Shown piece after piece: positions 35,148-46,755 of a stretch of DNA of 64,000 nt. Source of the DNA: Chromobacterium violaceum ATCC 12472 (GTDB lineage Bacteria; Pseudomonadota; Gammaproteobacteria; Burkholderiales; Chromobacteriaceae); contig NC_005085.1 of NCBI RefSeq assembly GCF_000007705.1, forward strand, positions 1,285,752 to 1,349,751. Direction: 5' to 3'. The notes beneath the pieces are model-generated. The model was not told the origin of the DNA. It worked only from the letters and a program-made list of their open reading frames with translations, and did not search any database. The position numbers and the translations under genes were made by a program. Position 1 is the stretch's first letter, and each line of letters starts with the position of its first letter.

Positions 35148-35912
35148 ATGAAAAATTCGTTTGGCGCCTGGCTGACCGGCACCGAGCTCGGACGCTACCT
35201 GCTTGAACGCGAGCAGGCGTATTTCGAGCGCGCGGTGGCCGATGCCTTCGGCTACCACGCGGTGCAGGTCGGGTTGCCGGAGATGGATTGCCTGCGCGGC
35301 AACCGCATCCCCTGGCAGTGCCGGGTGGCCGAGTCCGGCGAGGTCGACGTGCGCTGCGATCCCGCTTTCCTGCCGTTCGAGACCCGCAGCCTGGATTTGC
35401 TGGTGATGCCTCATGTGCTGGATTTTACCACTCAGCCGCACCAGGTATTGCGCGAAGCGGACCGCGTGCTGATGCCGGAAGGGCGCCTGATCCTGACCGG
35501 CTTCAATCCCTTGTCGCTGTGGGGCGTGCGCCGGCTGATCCAGGGCAAGGAGTCGGCGCCGTGGAACGGCAGCTTCTTCACCCAGCTGCGGATCAAGGAC
35601 TGGCTGGCGCTGCTGGAGCTGGAGCTGGACGACAGCGCCTTCATGGCGTACGCGCCGCCGTTTTCCCGCCAGGACTGGCTGGGCCGCTGCGGCTTCATGG
35701 AAGACGCCGGCGAGCGCTGGTGGCCGCTGGCGGGCGGGGTGTACGGCATAGAAGCGGTCAAGCGGCAGCGCGGCATGCGGCTGATCACGCCCAACTGGAA
35801 GCAGCAGGGCAAGAAAAAGGGCGCGCTGGGCGTGGTGGCGGGCAATGAGCGCCAGCACACGCACAAGCGGCCGGAAACCACCGAGCGGGACGGCGCATCG
35901 TCCTGCCAATGA
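35148..35912 (+). CDS. SAM-dependent methyltransferase (YafS-like)
   Basis: 254 aa from ATG 35148 ([20 protein letters not shown]). Class I methyltransferase core: [20 protein letters not shown] then [20 protein letters not shown]. Substrate unknown. Same place as E. coli yafS between gloB and rnhA. C-terminus ends in a basic/polar tail. Confidence 0.85.
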   Translation: MKNSFGAWLTGTELGRYLLEREQAYFERAVADAFGYHAVQVGLPEMDCLRGNRIPWQCRVAESGEVDVRCDPAFLPFETRSLDLLVMPHVLDFTTQPHQVLREADRVLMPEGRLILTGFNPLSLWGVRRLIQGKESAPWNGSFFTQLRIKDWLALLELELDDSAFMAYAPPFSRQDWLGRCGFMEDAGERWWPLAGGVYGIEAVKRQRGMRLITPNWKQQGKKKGALGVVAGNERQHTHKRPETTERDGASSCQ

Positions 35913-35922
35913 ACGAGACAGC

Positions 35923-36366
35923 ATGACGACAGAAGACAGAGTCGAGATCTATACCGACGGCGCCTGCAAGGGCAACCCGGGGCCCGGGGGCTGGGGCGCG
36001 CTGATGCGCTACAAGGGCAAGGAGAAGGAGTTGTTCGGCGGCGAGCGGGGCACCACCAACAACCGCATGGAGATCATGGCCGTGATCCGGGCGCTGGCCG
36101 CGTTGAACCGGCCGTGCAAGGTGGTGGTCTACACCGACTCCCAGTACGTGCAGAAGGGCATTTCCGAATGGATACACGGCTGGAAGGCGCGCGGCTGGAA
36201 AACCGCGGCCAAGGAGCCGGTCAAGAACGCCGATTTGTGGCAGCAGCTGGACGCCGAGCGCAACCGACATCTGGACGTGGAATGGCGCTGGGTCAAGGGC
36301 CATGCCGGCCATGAATTCAACGAGAGGGCCGACCAGCTCGCCAACAAGGGCGTGGAGTCGGTCTGA
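35923..36366 (+). CDS. rnhA: Ribonuclease HI
   Basis: 147 aa from ATG 35923 ([20 protein letters not shown]). Catalytic carboxylates visible in [37 protein letters not shown] and NERADQLAN. Degrades the RNA of RNA-DNA hybrids. Directly upstream of dnaQ. Confidence 0.97.
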   Translation: MTTEDRVEIYTDGACKGNPGPGGWGALMRYKGKEKELFGGERGTTNNRMEIMAVIRALAALNRPCKVVVYTDSQYVQKGISEWIHGWKARGWKTAAKEPVKNADLWQQLDAERNRHLDVEWRWVKGHAGHEFNERADQLANKGVESV

Positions 36367-36418
36367 ACAGTAGACACGCCGCGGCGCCGTCGATACGGCG
36401 CCGCGGGCAGGACGCAGC

Positions 36419-37138
36419 ATGAGACAGATTATTCTCGATACCGAAACCACCGGTCTCGATCCGCAGCAAGGCCACCGCATCATTGAATTCGCCGGCCTGG
36501 AGATGGTCGGCCGCAAGCTGACCGGCAAACACCTGCATCTTTATATACATCCGGAACGCGAGATCGACCCGGAGGCCCAGCGCGTGCACGGCATTTCGCT
36601 GGAGTTTCTGGCGGGCAAGCCTGTGTTCGCCAAGGTGGCGCACGAGATCGCGGACTTCCTGCGCGACGCCGAGCTGATCATTCACAACGCGCCCTTCGAC
36701 GTCGGCTTCCTCAACGCCGAGTTCGCCAAGGCCGGCATCGAGCCGGTGGGCAAGCTGTGCGCCAGCGTGATCGACACGCTGGCCGAGGCGCGCGACATGT
36801 TCCCCGGCAAGCGCAACAGCCTGGACGCCTTGTGCGACCGCTTCGAGATCGACCGTTCCAACCGGACGCTGCACGGCGCGCTGGTGGACTGCGAGCTGCT
36901 GTCCGAAGTGTATCTATGGATGACGCGCGGGCAGGAAAGCCTGGCGATGGACATCGAGGTGGAGCTGCCGGGCGGCGACGCCGGGGCCATCCAGTTCGAG
37001 CGCAAGCCGCTGAAGGTGCTGGCCGCCAGCGAGGCCGAAGAGGCCGAGCACCAAGCCTATCTTGACGTGCTGGACAAGGCGGTCAAGGGCATCTGCGTCT
37101 GGCGCGGGCTGGCGTCGCCGGCGCAGGCGGAGGGCTGA
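36419..37138 (+). CDS. dnaQ: DNA polymerase III epsilon subunit (proofreading exonuclease)
   Basis: 239 aa. ExoI ILDTETTGLDPQQGHRIIEF, ExoII LIIHNAPFDVGFLNAEF, ExoIII HGALVDCELLSEVYL. The C-terminal tail contacts the alpha subunit in this family. Normal length. The ispD gene begins 4 bp after its stop, an unusual operon partner. Confidence 0.96.
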   Translation: MRQIILDTETTGLDPQQGHRIIEFAGLEMVGRKLTGKHLHLYIHPEREIDPEAQRVHGISLEFLAGKPVFAKVAHEIADFLRDAELIIHNAPFDVGFLNAEFAKAGIEPVGKLCASVIDTLAEARDMFPGKRNSLDALCDRFEIDRSNRTLHGALVDCELLSEVYLWMTRGQESLAMDIEVELPGGDAGAIQFERKPLKVLAASEAEEAEHQAYLDVLDKAVKGICVWRGLASPAQAEG

Positions 37139-37142
37139 GGCG

Positions 37143-37829
37143 ATGGCCAGAATGATCGCGCTGGTGCCGGCGGCCGGCTCCGGCAGCCGTTTCGGCGCGC
37201 CCAGCCCCAAGCAGTATCTGCAATTGAATGGCAAGCCGCTGATGTGGCACACGCTGGCCACGGTGGCGGCGGTGCCCGATGTGGACGAAGTGGCGGTGGT
37301 GATTTCGCCGCAGGACGAGTGGTTCGACGATTTCGCATGGGACTTGCCCAAGCTGTCGGTCCATCGCGTCGGCGGCGCCAGCCGCGCCCAGAGCGTGGCG
37401 AGCGGCTTGGCCGCGCTGGCCTGCGCCGACGACGACTGGGTGCTGGTCCACGACGCCGCTCGCTGCTGCCTGTCGGTGGCCGCCGTCGAGCGCCTGATCG
37501 CCGCGCTGTCCGGCCACGCGGTCGGCGGCTTGCTGGCGCTGCCGGTGCCGGACACCGTCAAGCGCGCCGACATCGACGGCCACGTCGCGGCCACCGTGCC
37601 GCGCAACGGCCTGTGGCTGGCGCAGACGCCGCAGATGTTCCGCGCCGGCCTGCTGGCCAGGGCGTTGTCCAGCGCGGCGGCCGAGGACATCACCGACGAG
37701 GCGTCCGCCGTCGAGCGGCTGGGCGTGAAACCGCTGCTGGTGGAGGGCGACGCGCAGAACTTCAAGATCACCTATCCGCGCGATCTGGCGCTGGCCCGGG
37801 CCATCCTGGCCGCGCGCGACGAATACTGA
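37143..37829 (+). CDS. ispD: 2-C-methyl-D-erythritol 4-phosphate cytidylyltransferase
   Basis: 228 aa from ATG 37143 ([20 protein letters not shown]), with the nucleotide-binding [10 protein letters not shown] and SPKQYLQL, and [15 protein letters not shown] near residue 103. Third step of the MEP isoprenoid pathway. Followed by ispF in the usual order. Confidence 0.96.
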   Translation: MARMIALVPAAGSGSRFGAPSPKQYLQLNGKPLMWHTLATVAAVPDVDEVAVVISPQDEWFDDFAWDLPKLSVHRVGGASRAQSVASGLAALACADDDWVLVHDAARCCLSVAAVERLIAALSGHAVGGLLALPVPDTVKRADIDGHVAATVPRNGLWLAQTPQMFRAGLLARALSSAAAEDITDEASAVERLGVKPLLVEGDAQNFKITYPRDLALARAILAARDEY

Positions 37830-37846
37830 ATCAGGCAAGGAAGAAC

Positions 37847-38323
37847 ATGTTTCGCATCGGACAAGGCTACGACGTGCACCAGCTGGTGGAAGGCCGGCCG
37901 CTGATCCTGGGCGGGGTGGACATTCCGCACGACAAGGGCCTGCTCGGCCATTCCGACGCCGACGCGCTGCTGCACGCGATCACCGACGCGCTGTTGGGCG
38001 CGGCGGCGCTGGGCGACATCGGCCGCCATTTCCCGGACACCGCCGCCGAGTTCAAGGGGGCGGACAGCCGCGCGCTGCTGCGCGAGGCGGCCGCGCGGGT
38101 GCGCGCCGCCGGCTGGCGTCCGGTCAACGTCGACAGCACGCTGATCGCGCAGCGGCCCAAGCTGGCGCCTCACATCGACGCGATGCGCGCCAACATCGCC
38201 GCCGACCTGGGGCTGGATGTCGGGGCGGTCAACGTCAAGGGCAAGACCAACGAGAAGCTGGGGTACCTGGGACGCTGCGAGGCGATAGAGGCCCAGGCCG
38301 TCTGCCTGCTGGCCCAGGCCTAG
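37847..38323 (+). CDS. ispF: 2-C-methyl-D-erythritol 2,4-cyclodiphosphate synthase
   Basis: 158 aa from ATG 37847 ([20 protein letters not shown]). Metal-binding D-x-H at GYDVH and the H in [20 protein letters not shown]; then GDIGRHFPD. Fifth MEP pathway step. 17 bp after ispD. Confidence 0.97.
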   Translation: MFRIGQGYDVHQLVEGRPLILGGVDIPHDKGLLGHSDADALLHAITDALLGAAALGDIGRHFPDTAAEFKGADSRALLREAAARVRAAGWRPVNVDSTLIAQRPKLAPHIDAMRANIAADLGLDVGAVNVKGKTNEKLGYLGRCEAIEAQAVCLLAQA

Positions 38324-38495
38324 AGCATTGCCTGCCGCCGATGCCGCCGCCCGCGCCCGCGGTTCGAGCGGCGGCGTTGAAAGACCTTAGAACAAGCGGC
38401 CAGGCATCATGCCGGCCAAGTCCGCTTGTGGGATAATCGCGCATCCTCGCTCATGCCGGGCATGGGCGGCACAACACCAACCAGGAGGCCTCATC

Positions 38496-39155
38496 ATGCT
38501 GACCCAGGATCAACTGAAACTCGCCGTCGCCAAGAAGGCGCTGGAATTCGTGCCGGAAGACGCCATCATCGGCGTGGGCACCGGCAGCACCGTCAACCTG
38601 TTCATCGAGGAACTGGCCGGCATCAAGGGTCGCATCAAGGGCGCTGTGTCCAGCTCGGAGGCTTCCACCGCCCGCCTGAAGGCCCATCATATCCAGGTGT
38701 TCGATCTGAACGAAGTGGAGAAACTGTCGGTCTACATCGACGGCGCCGACGAGATCAACCACCACCTGCACATGATCAAGGGCGGCGGCGCGGCGCTGAC
38801 GCGCGAGAAGATCGTCGCCGGCGTCGCCGACGAGTTCATCTGCATCGCCGACGAGAAGAAGTACGTGACCATGCTGGGCGCCTTCCCGCTGCCGATCGAG
38901 GTGATCCCGATGGCGCGCAGCTACGTCGCGCGCGAGCTGGTGAAGCTGGGCGGCCACCCGGAGCTGCGCCAGGGCGTGACCACCGACAACGGCAACGTGA
39001 TTCTGGACGTGCACGGCCTGCAGATCATGAAGCCGGTGGAGCTGGAGGAAACCATCAACCACATCGCCGGCGTCGTCACCTGCGGCCTGTTCGCCCGCCG
39101 CCGCGCCGACGTGCTGCTGCTGGGCAAGCAGGACGGCGTGGAAGTGCTGCGCTGA
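38496..39155 (+). CDS. rpiA: Ribose-5-phosphate isomerase A
   Basis: 219 aa from ATG 38496 with GGAGG upstream. Motifs [46 protein letters not shown] and ALTREKIVA. Interconverts ribose-5-phosphate and ribulose-5-phosphate. Appears monocistronic. Confidence 0.97.
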   Translation: MLTQDQLKLAVAKKALEFVPEDAIIGVGTGSTVNLFIEELAGIKGRIKGAVSSSEASTARLKAHHIQVFDLNEVEKLSVYIDGADEINHHLHMIKGGGAALTREKIVAGVADEFICIADEKKYVTMLGAFPLPIEVIPMARSYVARELVKLGGHPELRQGVTTDNGNVILDVHGLQIMKPVELEETINHIAGVVTCGLFARRRADVLLLGKQDGVEVLR

Positions 39156-39206
39156 GCGGATGAAACCGATCCGGCCGCCGGGTGGCGGCCGGCTGCCGAA
39201 GATGGC

Positions 39207-39240
39207 ATGTCACGGAGCTGTCATCTGACTGTCTTACAAT
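39207..39240 (+). promoter_or_regulatory. Three-repeat Pho box and promoter of phoU
   Basis: ATGTCAC (39207), CTGTCAT (39218) and CTGTCTT (39229) are TGTCA-type heptamers at exact 11-bp spacing, the PhoB recognition pattern. TACAAT (39235-39240, five of six to a -10) begins 10 nt after the second repeat, the normal distance in Pho promoters that lack a -35. The third repeat overlaps the -10 edge. This predicts phosphate-starvation control of phoU by PhoB. Confidence 0.75.
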
Positions 39241-39271
39241 TCCCCCTTTCCTGCTTGACCCGAGGCTAATC

Positions 39272-39976
39272 ATGGCAGAACACATTTCCAAGCAGTTCGA
39301 CCTGGAGCTGGAAACCATCCGTACCCGCGTGCTGCAGATGGGCGGGCTGGTGGAGCAACAGATCCTGTCCGCCATCGACGCCCTGATGGCCGGCGACGTG
39401 CCGCGCCTGGACAAGGTGATGGCCGAGGACGCGCTGGTCAACGCGATGGAAGTCGGCATCGACGACGACTGCCTGCACATCATCGCCCGCCGCCAGCCGG
39501 CGGCCAGCGACCTGCGCATCGTCTTCACCGTGATCAAGATCATCACCGACCTGGAGCGCATCGGCGACGAGGCGGCCAAGATCGCGCGCATGGGCAAGAC
39601 CATCCACCAGTCGGAGCGCTTCCAGATGCCGCGTTTCCGCGAGATCGAGAAGATGGCCGACGTGGCGCTGGCGATGCTGCGCCGCGCGCTGGACGCCTTC
39701 GCCCGGCTGGACACCAGCGCCGCGCTGGAGCTGGCCGAGGAGGATCAGCGCCTGGACGAGAATTTCGCGTCCGAGCTGCGCCAGCTGATCACCTTCATGA
39801 TGGAAGACCCGCGCACCATCAGCATGTCCATCGACACGCTGTTCATCTCCAAGGCGATAGAACGCATCGGCGACCACTCGAAGAACATCTCCGAATACGT
39901 GGTCTACCTGGTCAAGGGCAAGGACATCCGCCACACCACGCTGGAAGACATCAAGCGGGAAACCATGGGACGCTGA
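39272..39976 (+). CDS. phoU: Phosphate signalling regulator PhoU
   Basis: 234 aa from ATG 39272 (MAEHISKQFDLELETIRTRV). Two PhoU three-helix repeats with the E/D-x-x-x-D metal motifs (DRDLERIGDEAAKIAR-like: ITDLERIGDEAAKIA near 95; KAIERIGDHSKNISEYVVYL near 195). Links the Pst transporter to PhoR. Here not next to pst genes but just upstream of ppx. Confidence 0.95.
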   Translation: MAEHISKQFDLELETIRTRVLQMGGLVEQQILSAIDALMAGDVPRLDKVMAEDALVNAMEVGIDDDCLHIIARRQPAASDLRIVFTVIKIITDLERIGDEAAKIARMGKTIHQSERFQMPRFREIEKMADVALAMLRRALDAFARLDTSAALELAEEDQRLDENFASELRQLITFMMEDPRTISMSIDTLFISKAIERIGDHSKNISEYVVYLVKGKDIRHTTLEDIKRETMGR

Positions 39977-40004
39977 GCGGCGCGGTCCGGACATGACGCT
40001 GAGT

Positions 40005-40044
40005 GCAAAATGGCGGTAACATCTCGCGGTTACCGCCATTTTGC
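40005..40044. terminator. Strong palindrome after phoU, probable terminator
   Basis: 16-bp perfect stem GCAAAATGGCGGTAAC/GTTACCGCCATTTTGC with an 8-nt loop. The T-run is inside the stem end, so termination strength is uncertain. Confidence 0.65.
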
Positions 40045-40117
40045 TTGCCGGGCGCGCCGGGCGATGTTCGCCCCGAGGCGGCCCCGCGGGCGCAACCGAA
40101 CAAGAAAAGGGGTGTCC

Positions 40118-41611
40118 TTGACACACGCCACGCCCCCGCACACCGTGCTGGCCACTATAGACCTGGGTTCCAACAGCTTCCGGCTGCAAGTGTCCCGCGT
40201 GGTGGATGACCAGCTGTACGCCCTGGACGTGATGAAGGAGACCGTGCGCCTGGGCGCCGGCCTCACCGCCGACAAACACCTGGATGACGACACCCAAGCG
40301 CGCGCGCTGGCCTGCCTGGCCCGCTTCGGCGAGCGGCTGCGCGGCTTCGTGCCGGCCCAGGTGCGGGTGGTCGGCACCAATACCCTGCGCGTGGCGAAGA
40401 ACGCGCCGGCCTTCATCGCCGAGGCCGAGGAGAGGCTGGGCTTCCCGATCGAGGTGATCGCCGGCCGCGAAGAGGCGCGGCTGATCTACCTGGGCGCCGC
40501 CCACTCGCTGCCGGACACCAAGGAGCGCCGGATGGTGGTGGATATCGGCGGCGGCTCCACCGAATTCATCATCGGCAGCCATTACAAGGCGCTGGTCACC
40601 GAGAGCCTGCCGCTCGGCTGCGTCAGCTACACGCTGCGCTTCTTCCCGGAGGGCAAGCTGACCCGCGGCAACTTCCGCGACGCCACCATGGCGGCCCGCA
40701 ACGAGATCCAGCGCATCCGCCACGAGTACCGTCCCAGCGAGTGGCAGCTCGCCGTCGGCACTTCCGGCACCGCGCGCTCGCTGCGCGACGTGCTGGAGAT
40801 CAACGACTGGAGCCGGGCGGACATCACGCTGGCGGGCATGGAGCAGCTGCGCGAAGTGCTGATCAAGCAAGGCAATATCGACTCGATCAAGGTCAACGGC
40901 CTCAAGGCCGACCGCGCGCCGGTGCTGGCCGGCGGCCTCGCCATCATGATCGCGGTGTTCGAAGAGCTGGAAATCGAGAAGATGATCGTCACCGAGGGCG
41001 CGCTGCGCGACGGCGTGCTCTACGACCTGCTGGGCCGCCAGCGCGAGAAGGACATGCGCGACAGCACGGTGGCGCTGTTCAAGCGCCGCTACCACGCCGA
41101 TACCCAGCAGGCCGAGCGCGTCAACCTGCTGGCCGAACGCCTGTACCGGATGCTGGCCGGCGAAGACGTCGACCAGGACATGCTGAAGCGCCTGTCCTGG
41201 GCGGCCAAGCTGCACGAGATCGGCCTGACCATCGCCCACACCGCCTATCACAAGCATTCCGCCTACATCCTGCAGAACGCCGACATGCCCGGCTTCTCCA
41301 AGCGCGAGCAAGCCACGCTGTCCGCCATCGTGCTGGGCCACCGCGGCGACATGGGCAAGATGGCGCAGTACATCAGCCAGCCGGCGCTGTGGCAGGCGGT
41401 GGTGGCGCTGCGGCTGGCCGTGCTGTTCTACCGCAGCCGGATCAACGTCGTCCTGCCGGACGAACTGGACCTGCGGCAGCACGCCCGCGGCTTCACGCTG
41501 TCGCTGAGCGGCGACTGGCTGGAGGCCAATCCGCTGTCCGCCAGCAGCTTCCGCCAGGAAGTGAACCAGTGGAAGAATGTCGGCTTCCAGCTCGACATCG
41601 TGCAGAAATAG
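40118..41611 (+). CDS. ppx: Exopolyphosphatase (Ppx/GppA family)
   Basis: About 497 aa from TTG 40118 (THATPPHTVLATIDLGSNSF) with AAGGGG 5 nt upstream; GTG 40112 is an alternative. ASKHA fold: TIDLGSNSFRLQVSRV near residue 12, VVDIGGGSTEFIIGS near 140, and a C-terminal HD-like region (LHEIGLTIAHTAYHKHSAYI). Removes terminal phosphate from polyphosphate. Neighbouring phoU fits a phosphate-metabolism cluster. Confidence 0.93.
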   Translation: MTHATPPHTVLATIDLGSNSFRLQVSRVVDDQLYALDVMKETVRLGAGLTADKHLDDDTQARALACLARFGERLRGFVPAQVRVVGTNTLRVAKNAPAFIAEAEERLGFPIEVIAGREEARLIYLGAAHSLPDTKERRMVVDIGGGSTEFIIGSHYKALVTESLPLGCVSYTLRFFPEGKLTRGNFRDATMAARNEIQRIRHEYRPSEWQLAVGTSGTARSLRDVLEINDWSRADITLAGMEQLREVLIKQGNIDSIKVNGLKADRAPVLAGGLAIMIAVFEELEIEKMIVTEGALRDGVLYDLLGRQREKDMRDSTVALFKRRYHADTQQAERVNLLAERLYRMLAGEDVDQDMLKRLSWAAKLHEIGLTIAHTAYHKHSAYILQNADMPGFSKREQATLSAIVLGHRGDMGKMAQYISQPALWQAVVALRLAVLFYRSRINVVLPDELDLRQHARGFTLSLSGDWLEANPLSASSFRQEVNQWKNVGFQLDIVQK

Positions 41612-41618
41612 GCTGCCG

Positions 41619-42683
41619 ATGCGCCATCCGGAATTGAAGGAAAGGCTGCCGACGCTGGGGGAGCAGGCGGGAACGCTGCTGTCGGTGGGCGATGCCAAGC
41701 ACGCCGGCACCGCGCTGTCGCTGTTCGACTTCGGGCCGGAGGACATGGCGGAGGTGGCCGACTTCCCGATCGCCGACCTGGCCGCCTACCGCCTGCGCGG
41801 CGAGGTGATGTGGCTCAATGTCTACGGCCTGAGCGACGCCGCCGCCATCCAGGCGATAGGCGAACGCTTCGGCCTGCACCCGCTGGTGCAGGAGGACATC
41901 CTCAACGCCCGCCAGCGGCCCAAGCTGGAAGATTACGACGACTACCTGTTCCTGGCCTGCCGCGTGTTCGATTACCAGCAGGGCGCGCGGCTGCAGTCCG
42001 ACCAGATGTACCTGGTGCTGGGCGACGGCTTCGTGCTCACCTTCCAGGAAAAGCCCACCGGCGTGTTCGAGCAGGTGCGGGAGCGGCTGCGCAAGGGGCG
42101 CGGCGCGTTGCGGCGGCGCGGCGCCGACTACCTGGCCTATTCGCTGCTGGACGCCATCATCGACGACTACTTCGGCGTGCTCGGCCAGTTCAACGACAAG
42201 GTGGAGCGCGCAGACGGCCAGTTGCTGGCCGGCCGCGACAACGGCGTGCTGCGGCAAATCCAGCGGCTGAAGCGCGATTGCCTGAAGCTCAGGCGGGCGC
42301 TGCTGCCGCTGCGCGAGGCGCTGCTGTCGCTGAACCGTGGAGATGACGAGCGCTTTGGCGACGATACCCGCGTTTACCTGCGCGACGCTTACGACCACGT
42401 GGTCCACGTGCTGGAGTCGCTGGAGATGAACCGCGAGATGGTCGGCGACATGATGGACCTCTACCTGTCCACCCAATCGCACCGGCTCAACCTGCAGATG
42501 CGGGTGCTGACCGTGATCACGATGATCTTCATGCCGCTGACGCTGATCGCCGGCATCTACGGCATGAATTTCGAGAACATGCCGGAGCTGAAGTGGCACT
42601 ACGGCTACTACATCGTGCTGCTGGCGATGGGCGGCATTTCCGCCGGCATGGGTTGGTGGTTCTGGAAGCGGCGCTGGATCTGA
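41619..42683 (+). CDS. corA: CorA-type magnesium/divalent cation channel
   Basis: 354 aa from ATG 41619. Large cytoplasmic domain, long helix, then two C-terminal membrane segments with the GMN signature (IYGMNFENMPELKWHYGYY). Forms a pentameric Mg2+ channel. It starts 8 bp after ppx, so is likely cotranscribed with it. Confidence 0.93.
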   Translation: MRHPELKERLPTLGEQAGTLLSVGDAKHAGTALSLFDFGPEDMAEVADFPIADLAAYRLRGEVMWLNVYGLSDAAAIQAIGERFGLHPLVQEDILNARQRPKLEDYDDYLFLACRVFDYQQGARLQSDQMYLVLGDGFVLTFQEKPTGVFEQVRERLRKGRGALRRRGADYLAYSLLDAIIDDYFGVLGQFNDKVERADGQLLAGRDNGVLRQIQRLKRDCLKLRRALLPLREALLSLNRGDDERFGDDTRVYLRDAYDHVVHVLESLEMNREMVGDMMDLYLSTQSHRLNLQMRVLTVITMIFMPLTLIAGIYGMNFENMPELKWHYGYYIVLLAMGGISAGMGWWFWKRRWI

Positions 42684-42701
42684 TCCCGCGGCCGGGACGG
42701 G

Positions 42702-42732
42702 AAAACGGGGAGAGCGATTCTCCCCGTTTTTA
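42702..42732. terminator. Terminator after corA
   Basis: 12-bp stem AAAACGGGGAGA/TCTCCCCGTTTT, 5-nt loop, T-run; convergent with pncA. Confidence 0.88.
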
Positions 42733-42740
42733 TTTCGGCT

Positions 42741-43373
42741 TCACACCTCGTCGGATCGCAGCCGCTTGACGCCGGCCTGGCGCATCTTCATCCAGGCGTC
42801 TGCCAGCGAGCCGTCGATGTCTATCGCGCGGCAGGCATCCTCCACCACGAAGGTTTCGAAGCCGGCGGCGCAGGCGTCGATGGCGCTCCAGGCGACGCAG
42901 AAGTCGGTGGCGAGGCCGGCCAGCCACACCTTTTTCACGCCCAGCTCGCGCAGGTAGCCGGCCAGGCCGGTGCTGGCAGCGCGGTCTGCCTCGACGAAGG
43001 CGGAATAGCTGTCCACCTTGGCGTGGATGCCTTTGCGCACGATCAGCCGGGCATGCTGGGTTTCCAGTTCCGGGTGGAAGTCCGCGCCATGGCTGCCGGC
43101 GACGCAATGGTCCGGCCACAGCGTCTGCGGGCCGTAGGGCAGATCCACGCTCTGGAAGGGCTGCATGCCGGGATGGCTAGAGGCGAACGATATATGGCCC
43201 GCCGGGTGCCAGTCCTGGGTCAGCACCACGTTTTCGAACAGCAGCGACAGGTGGTTGATCAAGGGCGCCACCTCGTCTCCGCCCGGCACGGCCAGTTCGC
43301 CGCCGGGACAGAAACTGTTCTGCACATCCACCACCAGCAATGCGCAGTCGGCACCATAACGTTTCAGGGGCAT
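42741..43373 (-). CDS. pncA: Nicotinamidase
   Basis: 210 aa. Catalytic Asp in LLVVDVQNSFCPGGELAV, Lys in RKGIHAKVDSYSAF, nucleophile Cys in LAGLATDFCVAWSAIDA; metal ligands in TQDWHPAGHISF. Converts nicotinamide to nicotinate in NAD salvage. Confidence 0.94.
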   Translation of the reverse strand: MPLKRYGADCALLVVDVQNSFCPGGELAVPGGDEVAPLINHLSLLFENVVLTQDWHPAGHISFASSHPGMQPFQSVDLPYGPQTLWPDHCVAGSHGADFHPELETQHARLIVRKGIHAKVDSYSAFVEADRAASTGLAGYLRELGVKKVWLAGLATDFCVAWSAIDACAAGFETFVVEDACRAIDIDGSLADAWMKMRQAGVKRLRSDEV

Positions 43374-43463
43374 GGGACTACCTAGTTGTTGTCGTCTCCC
43401 ATCTTGTTAACACGGGCGGGACTGCCGGTAAAGGGGGCGCGGGGCTTTCCATGCTTGCGTTTA

Positions 43464-43480
43464 ATACCCCGTGGGGGTAT
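43464..43480. promoter_or_regulatory. CsoR-type copper operator upstream of copA
   Basis: Palindrome ATACCCC-GTG-GGGGTAT, 20 bp before the copA ATG. CsoR/RcnR-family repressors bind such G-tract palindromes. It differs from the CueR dyad usual in gamma-proteobacteria. No csoR gene is in the window. Confidence 0.65.
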
Positions 43481-43500
43481 AAAGAAGGCAGGAGGATGCG

Positions 43501-45846
<2,346 letters not shown>

Positions 45847-45882
45847 GGCTTGCAATCAATCCTTACCACGATGGAGATGAAC

Positions 45883-46092
45883 ATGGCAGAACTGATTTTG
45901 AACATAGACGGCATGACTTGCGGCGGCTGCGTGAAGAGCGTGACCGGATTGCTGAACGGCATGGCCGGCGTCAGCGATGCCCAGGTGAGCCTGGAAGACA
46001 AGCAGGCGCGCGTGGCCTACGACGCTGAAACCGTGTCGCCGGAGGAGTTGGCGGCGGCCGTCGCGGATGCCGGCTTCGACGTGACATTCTGA
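45883..46092 (+). CDS. copZ: CopZ-like heavy-metal chaperone
   Basis: 69 aa from ATG 45883 (MAELILNIDGMTCGGCVKSV), placed 6 nt after GGAG; upstream ATGs at 45871 and 45877 are less well spaced. The single HMA domain with TCGGC delivers Cu(I) to CopA. Same operon as copA. Confidence 0.92.
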   Translation: MAELILNIDGMTCGGCVKSVTGLLNGMAGVSDAQVSLEDKQARVAYDAETVSPEELAAAVADAGFDVTF

Positions 46093-46181
46093 CTTTCCGC
46101 AGCCAGGTCCGGACCGTCTCGCAGCCCTGCCGGGCGGAGGCGGTCTTTGTCATTGCCGTCGGCTCTCGGCCAGGGACGGCC

Positions 46182-46499
46182 TCACTTCTCTCCCAGCATG
46201 CCGTATTCCACCGGCGTCTTCACGTAGAACACCTTGACGCCCTCGCCGCGCAGCCGGTCCAGCAGCAGCTCGGCCTCTTGCGCGCTGAGCGCCATCGTCA
46301 CTTCTTCCGGCTGATCGGCCAGCTCGAAGAAGCGGGCGGCGTGGATGCGGCGGTCGCCGCCGAAGCCTTCGCTGGCGGCGAACAGCGTCGCGCCGCCTAT
46401 GCCCAGCCTGTGGGCTTCCTGCAGGATCCATTCCGCCAGCGGCACGCCGTGATGGCGGTGTCCCTGCTGGGTGAAGAAAGACAGTTGGTAGCCTTGCAT
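46182..46499 (-). CDS. DUF190 family protein
   Basis: 105 aa: MQGYQLSFFTQQGHRHHGVP, LGIGGATLFAASEGFGGDRR, HAARFFELADQPEEVT. A small PII-like fold family, often next to fluoride or ion transport genes; function unknown. Convergent with copZ. Confidence 0.85.
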   Translation of the reverse strand: MQGYQLSFFTQQGHRHHGVPLAEWILQEAHRLGIGGATLFAASEGFGGDRRIHAARFFELADQPEEVTMALSAQEAELLLDRLRGEGVKVFYVKTPVEYGMLGEK

Positions 46500-46755
46500 C
46501 GCTCGTCTCCAGATATCCGGATCACAGTTGGATCAGTGTACCTTCTTTCCGCCGGCAGACGTCCAGCCCGGCAGGCGCCGGCCGAGCAAGCGCGCCGCAA
46601 GCCATCAGCGCGTCCCGCCCGCGGCCTGAGCCGGCGCTCAGGCCGCAATGGCCGATGCCGGCGGCTGCGGCCAGCATCCTGATGCGCATGCCGGGCTCCG
46701 AGCCTCATACTTGCATTGTAGGCCCGGCCGTCGCCAAGGCGCGGCCGGGACGCCG

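Noticed and set aside
39266..41746. 826-codon antisense frame opposite phoU and ppx
   Set aside because: High-GC shadow of two well-supported genes, with no recognisable domain, and it crosses the palindrome after phoU.
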